Shown here: positions 24,939 to 33,640 of the stretch, piece after piece
Layout: each line of letters opens with the position of its first letter
Position numbering within the stretch: the stretch's first letter is position 1
NCBI GenBank assembly: GCA_017607445.1
Contig: JAEVHH010000003.1
Location: forward strand, 2,604,001-2,668,000
Origin: Histoplasma ohiense
Lineage: Eukaryota > Ascomycota > Eurotiomycetes > Onygenales > Ajellomycetaceae
Direction: 5' to 3'
Length of the DNA: 64,000 nt
The notes under the pieces: generated by a model
The model's database searches: none
What the model was told of the DNA's origin: nothing
Seen by the model: the letters and a program-made list of their open reading frames with translations, nothing else
Made by a program: the position numbers and the translations under genes

Positions 24939-25696
24939 TCTGAATGGTTAGCTGGGAATAGGAGACGAATTCGATTGAATGTGACAACTCAATACCCCTG
25001 CTGATGGGATGAAATGTGGAAGGTAAAGCATGAAAGTGCGACAGACCCAAATGGAAGCAGAGATATAATGGAAATAAGGTATAAACGCTATTGAGGTAAG
25101 GTCTGTAAGTAAAGCTAGCATTATATAGAAATAGAAAAATGAACTTTCTTCGGTTTGTGCGTGTGTGGTGGGGGTATCCAGTGAATGAGAGGAATGGTGG
25201 AAAAATATGTTGAGACGTGAATATACAACCGTATCCGCGAACTATGTGTAGAATAAAAGGGGTTGAGGAAGATCATGTACTAGGCCAACAACCTTCACTG
25301 TAAATAAAATGATTAGTTCCAATGTTTCTCCTCCGCAAGGATAAACAATTCAACTCCATGAACTCGAAAACAATACAGGGTCTATATCATGATTGCAAAT
25401 ATCCAGAAAACGACAGAAATTTTCATCTCTCAAAGGAGAGCTAACAACTGCAGGTACTCCCAAGCGAGGATGGAACCCGTCTACGTTATTCGCACCTGCT
25501 GCGTGAGATGTTGCACGTAGAAAACAAAATTTGTCCATACTTCCATGGATAGAGTGTGGATCCGATGACTGGCTCCTCCTATTGGTATCCAATTAATAAG
25601 AGGTCATTGGCATAATAGCGTGAGAGAAATTATACCAAACCTGGCCTTAACAAAAGTATTTGCTGAAGGGCCGAGGTCGATTTTAGGCTCCATGCT
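24939..25696. other. Intergenic spacer
   Basis: About 760 bp of normal-GC sequence separates the 308-aa gene from the metallophosphoesterase. Both genes are on the minus strand, so it should hold the terminator of the phosphoesterase and the promoter of the hypothetical gene. Neither shows a distinctive motif, and I see no further gene. Confidence 0.5.
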
Positions 25697-26632
25697 TCAT
25701 GAATCATCCGAACGAGGTAGATCGATATCAACAACCCAGGGGGCATGCACTGGGTCATATTGGACAGTGACGATGCTGGCGTTGACAAACAAAGTCTCCT
25801 CTCCCACCTTCAAGGGATTATCAGCGCCGTCGCGGCTGACATTAATATAAGATGCTCGGTCCTTGAGCACGGTCGATTGATCAAGCTTTATATTCGTTAC
25901 TTTCTCCCCAGCCCATTCCATTCGTTGAGCACCATATCCTTCATGGATATGGCCAAAACAATGGAGGCGGGGTTTAGCTCGGGTGACTGCGCGTCGAAGG
26001 TGGTCGCAACCGACAGGTTCACAGCTGATGGTCTCATCCATAACCCCTCTTGGAGGCCCATGAGTTATCATAACATCCACAGTAGGAAAATCGGGTACTG
26101 GGTTTTGCGCAATGAATTGTGAGCCTTCCACGGCAGGGTTGAATCGGTCTTGATGGCGCTTGTATGCGAAGGCCCATCGACAGAATTCCGGCTGGTACGG
26201 AGACGCATAGACAGTGAATCGGGCGCCGTTTTTCAGAGTGAACGTTCTCAATTCCTCATCCATATAGACGATGCCGTGCTTCCTCGCCTCCTCCCCGCAG
26301 TACATGTCCCTGATCTTAACCAGGTCTTCCCTAGTTCTGTGTCGACGATACCCGAAGCTATTATAGTAGTCCTCGTCAAGAGTGATGTCATGATTCCCCG
26401 CAATGACAATCTTTAGCTCTGCATCCGCGTTCTTGAGCATGCCAATTGTCGCCTGGTGCTCGCTCTCCTTCCCGACCATGGTGAGGTCGCCGGCGTGTAA
26501 GAGGACATCTGAGGAGGGGAAAGGTAATCGAAATGGAGACCAATTGTCCGGTGGCAAAGGCGTATATGTATGCGTATCGGAAATGATACAGAAGCGGGTT
26601 TTCACCTCATTTGGGGGACTGTTCGCCGCCAT
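25697..26632 (-). CDS. Calcineurin-like metallophosphoesterase (MPPED1/2-like)
   Basis: An uninterrupted 311-aa frame. The full set of dinuclear metal ligands is present: SDTH (Asp19, His21), HAGDLT (Asp49), GNHD (Asn80, His81), ITHGPP (His191) and GHIH (His228, His230). Their order and spacing match the compact UPF0046/239FB (MPPED) family, whose members hydrolyse phosphodiesters or phosphomonoesters in the cytoplasm. The true substrate of fungal members is not established. An insert at about 83-125 (YYNSFGYRRHRTREDL) and another at 235-285 make it slightly longer than animal MPPED proteins. No signal peptide is seen. GC and codon use are normal, with no damage. The start codon is preceded by CpG-rich sequence and lies about 12 codons before the first beta strand, as usual. 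Confidence 0.93.
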   Translation of the reverse strand: MAANSPPNEVKTRFCIISDTHTYTPLPPDNWSPFRLPFPSSDVLLHAGDLTMVGKESEHQATIGMLKNADAELKIVIAGNHDITLDEDYYNSFGYRRHRTREDLVKIRDMYCGEEARKHGIVYMDEELRTFTLKNGARFTVYASPYQPEFCRWAFAYKRHQDRFNPAVEGSQFIAQNPVPDFPTVDVMITHGPPRGVMDETISCEPVGCDHLRRAVTRAKPRLHCFGHIHEGYGAQRMEWAGEKVTNIKLDQSTVLKDRASYINVSRDGADNPLKVGEETLFVNASIVTVQYDPVHAPWVVDIDLPRSDDS

Positions 26633-26875
26633 GCCTTCTGTGTTCCGACTCCGTACGACGTTTGCTGAACGGTCGTTGGGGGTTAGCCTCGCGATGGCAC
26701 GGGAAACAAAAAGAACTTGTCGTGTTCAACAATGAGGGCTAGTTTATTGTGGCGGACGTAAAGCTTGCGAAAACAGAATTTTCTGCCACCCCCTGAAAAA
26801 TAATAGCAAAACACCACAAAAATAACCAAAATATCCACATATCTCTAGAATCATTCAAATATCATCCAATTCATT

Positions 26876-26945
26876 CAAATACACACCTTTATCATCAAAT
26901 ACACACCTTTATCATCAAATATGCACCTGTATCATCAAATACATC
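26876..26945. repeat. 20-bp tandem repeat, about 3.5 copies
   Basis: The unit is approximately CAAATACACACCTTTATCAT, with variants in the last copies. It lies in the 340-bp non-coding stretch between the phosphoesterase promoter and the MITE at 26974. Confidence 0.75.
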
Positions 26946-26973
26946 AATATGCTCTGCAACACCCATCATTCTA

Positions 26974-27230
26974 CAGATGCTCCTGCGAAAAGTTTTGACT
27001 TGCGCTAATACTTTAAGCTGAAATGCTGATACCGGCATTAAGTGTTGTGTTGCATCTCTTAATGAAAAGGAGAGGGAGTCCCAGGGGGCTTATAGAGGCC
27101 AACACCCCTAGCCTACCCACTAGCTCAGTCTCTAAATTCCAGGTGGTGTGGCCTGGAGATACAATACACTAGTAAGGATATTTCAAGGTAAATTCTTAGC
27201 ATGAGACAAAACTTTTCGCAGCGGCATCTG
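26974..27230. mobile_element. Tc1/mariner-type MITE, about 257 bp
   Basis: The left end CAGATGCTCCTGCGAAAAG and the right end CTTTTCGCAGCGGCATCTG are imperfect inverted repeats bounded by TA on both sides (26972-26973 and 27231-27232). The same TIR core, with GAAAAGTTTTG, ends the transposon at 21016-22648, so this is a likely non-autonomous relative. The 200-bp interior is unrelated to the transposase and keeps CpG. Confidence 0.65.
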
Positions 27231-27240
27231 TACTGTCTTG

Positions 27241-27434
27241 CAAGCTTGTAAAGAGACTCCAACTATTTTGTGTCTTCATCTGCTCAAACCATCTGTTCCA
27301 GATGTTCTGAATAATGATGAGAATTCAACTGATGATGAGAAGAAGAATAAGAAGAAGAAAAAGAAGAAGACACAATCAGAAAATTTTCAATTTCTATAAA
27401 TATCTATCACTGAATCTGAGATCTCATTCAGACT
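27241..27434. other. CpG-poor stretch before the hAT insertion
   Basis: The plus strand can be read as a Lys-rich segment (NNDENSTDDEKKNKKKKKKK), which suggests the edge of a decayed coding region continuing after the hAT element at 28592. It is too short to identify. Confidence 0.3.
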
Positions 27435-28583
27435 TAGACTGGCTGTGTGACCATGCATGGGACTGGGACTAAATATTTCTCCAGTCCCATTATCAAATTT
27501 CTTAGTCCTGGTCTCATATAGTGTTTATTAAATTAGTCACTTTACACTGTTTATATTATAAATCTAGTCTCAGGTCATGTTCTTCTTATAAATTACTGAT
27601 TCTGATTCCATTTGGTCCCATTTTGTTAAAATGGGACCAAATGGGACCATGATTTACCCTATATAGATGATATAATGCTATGAGCATTACCAAAAATCAT
27701 TATCTATCAAAAGAAGTTTAGTGTATTTATGCTCTAGTTCTATTTTGAACTAGTAATGATAGTGATAGATAGATTCACTGCAGTAGATAGGTTGGCAGCG
27801 ATAGATTGGCAGCGATAGATTGGCAGCGATAGATAGATTGGCAGTGGTAGATAGGTTGGTTGGCAGCAATAGATAGATTCGCCGCGGTAGATAGATTGGC
27901 AGCGATAGATTAGCAGCGATAGATTAGCAGCGATAGATTAGCAGCGATAGATTAGCAGCGATAGATTAGCAGTGATAGATTAGCAGCGATAGATAGATTG
28001 ACAGCAGCAATAGATTAGCAGTGATAGATAGATTGGCAGTGGTAGATAGATTAGCAGCGATAGATAGATTGACAGCAGCGATAGATTAGCAGCAATAGAT
28101 AGATTGGCAGTGGTAGATAAATTGGCAGTGATAGATAGGTTGGCAGTGATAGATAGGTTGGCAGCAATAGCTTAGCAGCGAGGGATAGCTTAGCAGCGAG
28201 GGATAGCTTGCAGCAATAGATAGGTTGGCAGCGGCGATAGCTTAGCAGCAATAGATTGGTTGACAGCACTAGATAGGGGTGATATCTCCACCAATCATAT
28301 CATCAGATTGATATCTAAGATATGTATTATATAATCATCAGAATGGGACCAAATCTCAGTCAAAATCATAGTCAGTCCCAGGTCATGTTCTTATTTTTGA
28401 TAGTCAGTCACTTTATATGAAATATCAAGATTTATTAGTCTCATTTCACTCATGTTCTAATAATTCTAGTCACTTTACACTCCCATTCTGATCCTGGTTC
28501 CACTGAAAATCACATCAAGAAATGAACTGGGATCAAATCAAATCAAATCAAACATGAAATTCATGGTCCCATCAGCTAGCCTA
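27435..28583 (+). mobile_element. Short non-autonomous hAT element with intact 8-bp duplication
   Basis: The element begins TAGACTGGCTGTGTGACC and ends with the inverse of TAGGCTAGCTGATGGGACC. It is flanked on both sides by TTCAGACT (27427-27434 and 28584-28591). The two ends are the two end types of the 5.8-kb hAT element at 7969-13811. It has no transposase; about 500 bp of its 1.15 kb is a minisatellite. GGGACC/GGTCCC motifs recur in both subterminal regions, as transposase-binding repeats do in other hAT elements. Confidence 0.85.
27775..28275. repeat. Minisatellite, 14-bp unit AGCAGCGATAGATT
   Basis: Some thirty units of 14-20 bp fill the middle of the short hAT element. The cleanest run (27905-27990) repeats AGCAGCGATAGATT almost perfectly. 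Flanking units carry GATAGATTGGCAG or GATAGGTTGGCAG variants. CpG in the CAGCGA core persists in many units although the surrounding DNA is CpG-poor. Confidence 0.9.
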
Positions 28584-28591
28584 TTCAGACT

Positions 28592-29750
28592 GTATGAATG
28601 AGTGATTATCAATAAGATAAAGAAGTCTATAAAGATCAAGTTATGAAATATCACAACAAATGATATGACTGTCAACTTCTATTATATTTAATATACTGTA
28701 AAAAAAATAGCTGAAGAGTATGTTATGAAGTAGAACTGTAAGAAAATAGAAGTTGTAAATTGTATAACAATCATCTCATCAAACAAATATAAATCTTCAA
28801 TCAAAATCATTTTTGAGAAGAAGACAGATTGAAGAGAGATTATCACTCTTCTAAAAAAGTTATATAAAAAGAAAATGAATGAATTTAGTATTGAGATTAT
28901 CATCTTTTTTAATTTTCTTAATATTTCAACTCTATTTTCAAACATCTCTGTAATATATGATTCTGCAGCTTTCATTGAAGTGTTGAATTCTCAATTAACA
29001 ACTCAGACATTGATATTAAAAAGAGTATTAGATGTCAAAGAAGAAATAATCTCATTATCTATTAAATTCTCTCTCTATTATTCTATCAAATTCTCTCAAA
29101 TTTATGAAATATCTGATGATGAAAAGCTGCTGTCTATGTGTACAAGATTCACAGTCACTAGTTAGTAGCTGAAGAAAATTTGAAATTGATGATCAAATAA
29201 ATATGATTCTTTGCAGATTGAGTGTGAGATAACTGTTCACTGATATTATCAAAAAATAAATTGTTATAACTTTGAGCAGAGTATTTGTTGAATAGCTTTT
29301 GATGATATTTATATTCAACTTCTGAGTAGCGAGATTATCAGTTGAATAGATGATATTGAATATGAATATACAACAGTTAAAAATCTCTCAAAAAAAGATG
29401 ACAAAAAGATTAATGAATAGAAAGAAGAAAAAGAAATGAAAAAGTGAATCTATCTCTACTTCTAATTCTTCTATACAGATATTTCAGATATCAGCAGTTA
29501 TATTTCCTCTTTCAACTTCTTCTTCATCTAATATTGTGTCTTCAAGTGAGATAATCAATGTGATGATGATGAAATATATGATGAAAGAAATGAAAGATAT
29601 GAGAGAACTGAATTCAAATCTATTATTAAATTCAAATCTGTTATTGAATTCAAATCTGTCATTGAATCTGAATCTGTTACTGAATTCAAATCTGTCATTA
29701 AATTCAAATCTGTCTTCTATTTGAAGTAGTTCAATTTCTGTGGTGGAGAA
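28592..29750 (+). other. AT-rich relic with short plus-strand frames and an 18-bp tandem repeat
   Basis: An open frame at 28875-29165 (96 aa) and its surroundings look like a decayed coding region, but I do not recognise it. At 29609-29714 an 18-bp unit (AATTCAAATCTGTTATTG) is repeated about six times and would translate as repeated NSNLLL. It may be the 5' part of the LINE that is recognisable from 29750 on. Confidence 0.4.
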
Positions 29751-29896
29751 GTCAAAAACACTTTATAGAAAGGTTTCAAAAACTTCAAAACTCAGCTTTA
29801 AGAAAGATTTTAGAAGTATTCAAAACTATTTCAATTAAAGCTATAGAAATTGAAGCCTCTATTTCTCCATCATAAATAAGATTTGATAAAATCTGT

Positions 29897-31147
29897 ATGA
29901 ATTATACTCTCAGAATTATGAAGCTATATTCACATCATTCTATTAGAAAGAGAGTTTCAAGTTCTTTTTCAAATGAATCAAATGAATTAGAATTAGATTG
30001 GGAACTTTATCTTGATTGGAATGAAACTGATTTATCTGAAAATTCAAGTTCTTTACAAAGAAGAAGAATACCATCTCAGCTATTTAGAATTTGCTCAATG
30101 GTTAAGAACTGTTTCTCTAGTTTAAATGTAGAGAGAATAGCTATTGAAAATCTCTCTCCTTGGAAGAAAAGTCTTGATAATCTTGTTGATTTAAATGTTA
30201 GTCAACTTTCAAAAGAAGATCAGACTCAAGAACATTTAAAGCTTTTGAAACAAATGAAAAATAAAGCAATTCTTATATACACTGATGACTCAAAATGTGA
30301 GAAAACAGGCAATCTTGAAGCTGAAATAGTATATTCAGAAAATGATAAAAACTATATTCTTGATTCTTGGCAAATTGGAAAAGAGTCAGAAGTTTTTAAT
30401 GCTGAATTATTTGCAATTTCAAGAGCTTTCAAATTGATTGAAATGAAGATTGAACAATGGAAAAGATTTGAGCATATTTGAATATTCTCTGATAGTCAAG
30501 CAGGGCTTAAAAGACTTCAAAGTAATAAAATCAGCAGTGGACAGTCAATGCTAGAGCTGATTTTGAAAAGTCTTCAAAATATTCAAAGAAAAATCTCATT
30601 CAATTGTTCTATTCATCTTCACTGGGTGCCTGCTCACATGGGTATATATGACAATGAAATGGCTGATAGAGCTGCAAAAAAAGCAACTGAATTAGAAATC
30701 TGCTTTCAAAGAATTGTAACATGGGCTTTTATTAAGAGAAAAATAAGAGAATAATGTTTGCAAAAATGGCAAGATATCTGGCTTATGCAAAGAAAAAGTG
30801 TGCATTACTCCAGATTTGAAACAAAGCCAAAGTGGAAAACTTGTTCAATAAAGTGTAAAAAGAAACTTTTTGCTACAATAATGCAGTTAAAGCTTGGACA
30901 TGATTACTTCAAATCATATTTAACAAAGTTTAGAGATGATTTAAGTAGTCTATGTTTAGATTGTCAGTTATATGAAAATTCAGAGCATCTTCTGTTACTT
31001 TGTGCAAAGTATTCAGAATTGAGATTGAAACTGAGAAAGAAGTTTGAATTGAAACAATTAAATTTGAATCTGTTATTCAATACAGAAACTGGAAACAAGT
31101 TTTTAATTGAATATTTGAAAGAATTAAATGTTGCTACAAGAGTTTGA
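29897..31147 (+). pseudogene. LINE ORF2 C-terminus: RNase H and zinc finger
   Basis: Three consecutive plus-strand frames (29897-30481, 30548-30754, 30758-31147) form one former protein. RNase H catalytic positions are recognisable. The first Asp is in LIYTDDSK (TDGSK expected), Glu in VFNAELFAI, a second Asp in IFSDSQAGL, and the last in WVPAHMGIYDNEMADRAA. Downstream, LCLDCQLYENSEHLLLLC is the CCHC motif that follows RNase H in fungal LINEs. A TGA splits the frame before IFSDSQ (30479-30481) and a TAA ends IKRKIRE. Otherwise it is unusually well preserved for this AT-rich block. Confidence 0.85.
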
Positions 31148-31265
31148 ATGAATTGTCTGTTAAAAATATTGAGATCAGATTTTCAATTTGATTTATTTTG
31201 ATTTTTCTTTTAATCTTTCTTTTCATTTTGCTTTGAAGTCTCTCTTAAATTGTTTATGATCAGTT

Positions 31266-31577
31266 TTAATTTGTTTTGAAAAGTTTGGTTTGTTTTTTGT
31301 TGATGTTATAGTTGTTGTCAGTGATTTTTCTTTTTCTTGTTATAATAAAGCTGTCTTTTACAATGTTTATTTCTTTTGTTTTCAAACTAAGTTGTGTTGA
31401 CTTACTGACATTCTTTTGATTTTGATTTCTTTGATTGAATAGTTTGAATAGTTGTTTGATTCTGGGCTGGAATTCTGATAATGCATGTTTTAAATTGTCT
31501 TTGTATATTAAATTATTCTTGAGTTGAAAAATTCTGAAGTGTTTCGGATAGATGCCATAGTCACTGACTGCATGCAT
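31266..31577 (-). other. Antisense ORF in LINE 3' region, conserved in both LINE copies
   Basis: A 103-codon ATG-initiated frame runs antisense to the LINE 3' untranslated region. The copy at 57591-57902 keeps the identical length, with seven amino-acid differences by my alignment. The product would be Lys/Asn/Gln-rich with a basic end (TRKRK). It could be chance retention, because most differences change amino acids. No family is recognised. Confidence 0.3.
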
Positions 31578-31715
31578 CTATAATTGAAGAATAATAATAA
31601 TAATAATAACACCACTGACAAGAAACACCAGCAATAATACACAATAAGCATCAGTGAGAAAACAACTTACTTAAATCAGAATATTCAAAAGAGCTCATTT
31701 CAATAAAAAGAGAGA

Positions 31716-31800
31716 TTATTATTATTATTCTTCCATTATACTTGTATGCAAGCAGTGCTTATGACAAGTCCTTGTGTGATGTTAAATACAGGCAAGAGTT
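31716..31800 (-). repeat. Inverted LINE 3'-tail remnant
   Basis: ATTATTATTATTATTCTTCC followed by ATTATACTTGTATGCAAGCAG is close to the reverse complement of the LINE 3' end at 31565-31607. This suggests a second, diverged LINE inserted in the opposite direction, with its tail facing the first one. From 31800 to 32016 I see nothing recognisable. Confidence 0.45.
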
Positions 31801-32016
31801 GGTTATACTGGAGAAATGCTTAGTGTTGAACAGCACCAAGAATATAACAAGAACATAGAAAAATTAATGAAAGACAGAATTTGATACATACAATACAGAT
31901 TTCCAGCTCAGAAATAATAAGCTAAATCAGATAGTAGATTCATCTGAAGATATCTACTTGACAAGTTCACATCTCATTATTTTAGAAGCTGAGAAGTTGA
32001 CTCTGAATGTAATGTT

Positions 32017-32103
32017 GTCCTCTGTGAGTTTTGAACCCACACATCTTGAGTCCCCACATCAAGGCACTACCTGGTGGCCGCATTACCCATTCGGCCACTG
32101 GGG
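32017..32103 (-). other. tRNA-like sequence (A box and B box), degenerate
   Basis: On the minus strand TGGCCGAATGGGTAATGCGG resembles a D arm/A box. GTGGG-TTCAAAA-CTCAC (32040-32024) is a T arm whose loop would be TTCGAAA before a CpG mutation. GACTCAAGAT between them resembles the anticodon loop of tRNA-Leu(CAA). The acceptor arms (TTTCCCC versus AGAGGAC) pair poorly, so I call it a relic or a tRNA-derived SINE head and not a working tRNA. It keeps three CpGs in a CpG-free neighbourhood. Confidence 0.4.
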
Positions 32104-32463
32104 AAATAAAAAGAGAGAGGAGAGAGAATCAATGATATAAAAATTTAAAAATTTTTAAATTAGAAATGAAAAAATCACAACAAGAGAGCAAGAAATTTAA
32201 TGATGATTAAGTTAAAAAAGAAGAGAAATCTTCAAGAGAAAAGAAATTCTTTTTGCTTCTCTGCACACAATCTCTAATAATCAAAGAATTCATCAATTTC
32301 ATCTCATTAAGAAATCAATAACAATGTATATACAAGCTATCTAGAGAATGCAATCAATACACTGCTATCAACAAACAGCACTTACAATACAGAAATGCAA
32401 TTATCTACTAGCAAGTAATCTATACAATCACTGAAAACAGCTCTTATAAAAAAAAAAGACAAT
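32104..32463. other. AT-rich spacer
   Basis: A-rich sequence with no open frame of note. It ends in a run of A at about 32449-32458, immediately before the LTR. Confidence 0.5.
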
Positions 32464-32726
32464 TGTAATACACTTGTTTATTATTTTCTTATTATCTTCA
32501 TTTATTCTTATCTTTTTCCATTATACTCTTACTACTGCTATTTTTATATATATATATATATTGATATATGTATTTCACACATCTTCTTTCTCTTTCTTTT
32601 CTTTTTTGATGATTAGCTACACTACATTACACTACTATACTACACTCTATAATATACTACTATTATCTCCACTATGCTATAAACTATCTTCTATTGTTAC
32701 TCTTCACACTGTCACTACATCTCACA
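32464..32726 (+). repeat. Solo LTR of gypsy family A
   Basis: It runs from TGTAATACAC to CATCTCACA, about 263 bp, and matches the LTR at 6019-6302 in reverse orientation. No family A body adjoins it. Five-base flanks (ACAAT left, TTTCT right) do not match, so it is either an old recombination product or has lost its duplication. Its right end joins directly to the repeat block at 32727. Confidence 0.7.
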
Positions 32727-33640
32727 TTTCTTTATTGCTATAGAGATTATTTGTATATACAATTTTCTGATTTAATATTTATATATGTTTTTCTTTTTCT
32801 TTGTTCTTTCTCTCTTCTCTCTTCAACTCATCATAATTCTGTAGCAGTATGTTAATTATTAAAAGTAATATGAATATCTCAATGTTTTCTGTGAATGAAT
32901 ACTGATTGATTTATTGATTCTATTTAGTAAATTCATCATTATAAGTCTCTGTTTTTTTCTCTCTGAAATCTATATATCTATTTTTTGTATTTATTCTCTT
33001 TCATTTCTTAATATCTCTCTTCTCACTTCTCAATTTCTTTCTCTTCTCTCAATGAAAAAAATGACTCATGATAAAAGTATCTCTTATCACAGAGCAATGT
33101 CAACAACTGCTGCTGTTCACAAAGCAGTATATAAACAGTGAGTAGTGAAGTGAGAAGCAGTCTGAGCTCATCATTACAAACAGTATTTCAATGTTTGCTG
33201 TGCTGTGTGAAAGATGTGCAATCTTCACTCTCATATGAAAAAAATGAATAAGCAGAGTATGAAATTCAAAGTAATGTTTTTTAATAATAGTAGATACTGA
33301 TATAAAAATAGAAGCTATCTGTGAGATCTATTATTATCAGAAGTCTGAGAATCTCATTTTTCTCAAAATCATATTTGTATGTTTTGTCTGAGAAATTGAT
33401 GAGAAAAAATATTGCTTTCAGAGTTCTATTCTCAATACTCTTCAAATTGCAGTGAAGACAACATTGATCATACTTTTTGAGTGTATGATATTATATGAAA
33501 ACAGATGTAACAATATCTTACTAATCATTTTATAGATAGTTTTAAAACTATAATTCATTGTGAGCAGATGACTCTCACTGTGAGAGATATTAGATTGATG
33601 ATAAAGATTGCTGAAAGATTGAGTAGTAAAGAATATGACA
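32727..33640 (+). repeat. Dispersed repeat block with decayed ORF, copy 2
   Basis: This is a direct copy of 12360-13300, with the same pyrimidine-rich leader and the same reading frame starting MTHDKSIS at 33061. TGA codons occur at shared and at private positions. It diverges from copy 1 after about 33630. Confidence 0.6.

Larger units (their letters stand above)
29750..31607 (+). mobile_element. LINE (Tad/I-like), 3' portion, copy 1
   Basis: This contains the end of ORF2 with RNase H and a C-terminal zinc finger, then a 3' untranslated region that ends in a run of TAA/ATA triplets (31587-31606), the usual 3' tail of this LINE type. A second, shorter copy of the last 0.73 kb is at 57203-57932. 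The endonuclease and RT domains are not visible, so it is 5' truncated or decayed beyond recognition. Confidence 0.75.

Noticed and set aside
27775..28275. Possible CRISPR-like array
   Set aside because: The organism is eukaryotic and the repeat is a contiguous 14-bp minisatellite with no spacers.
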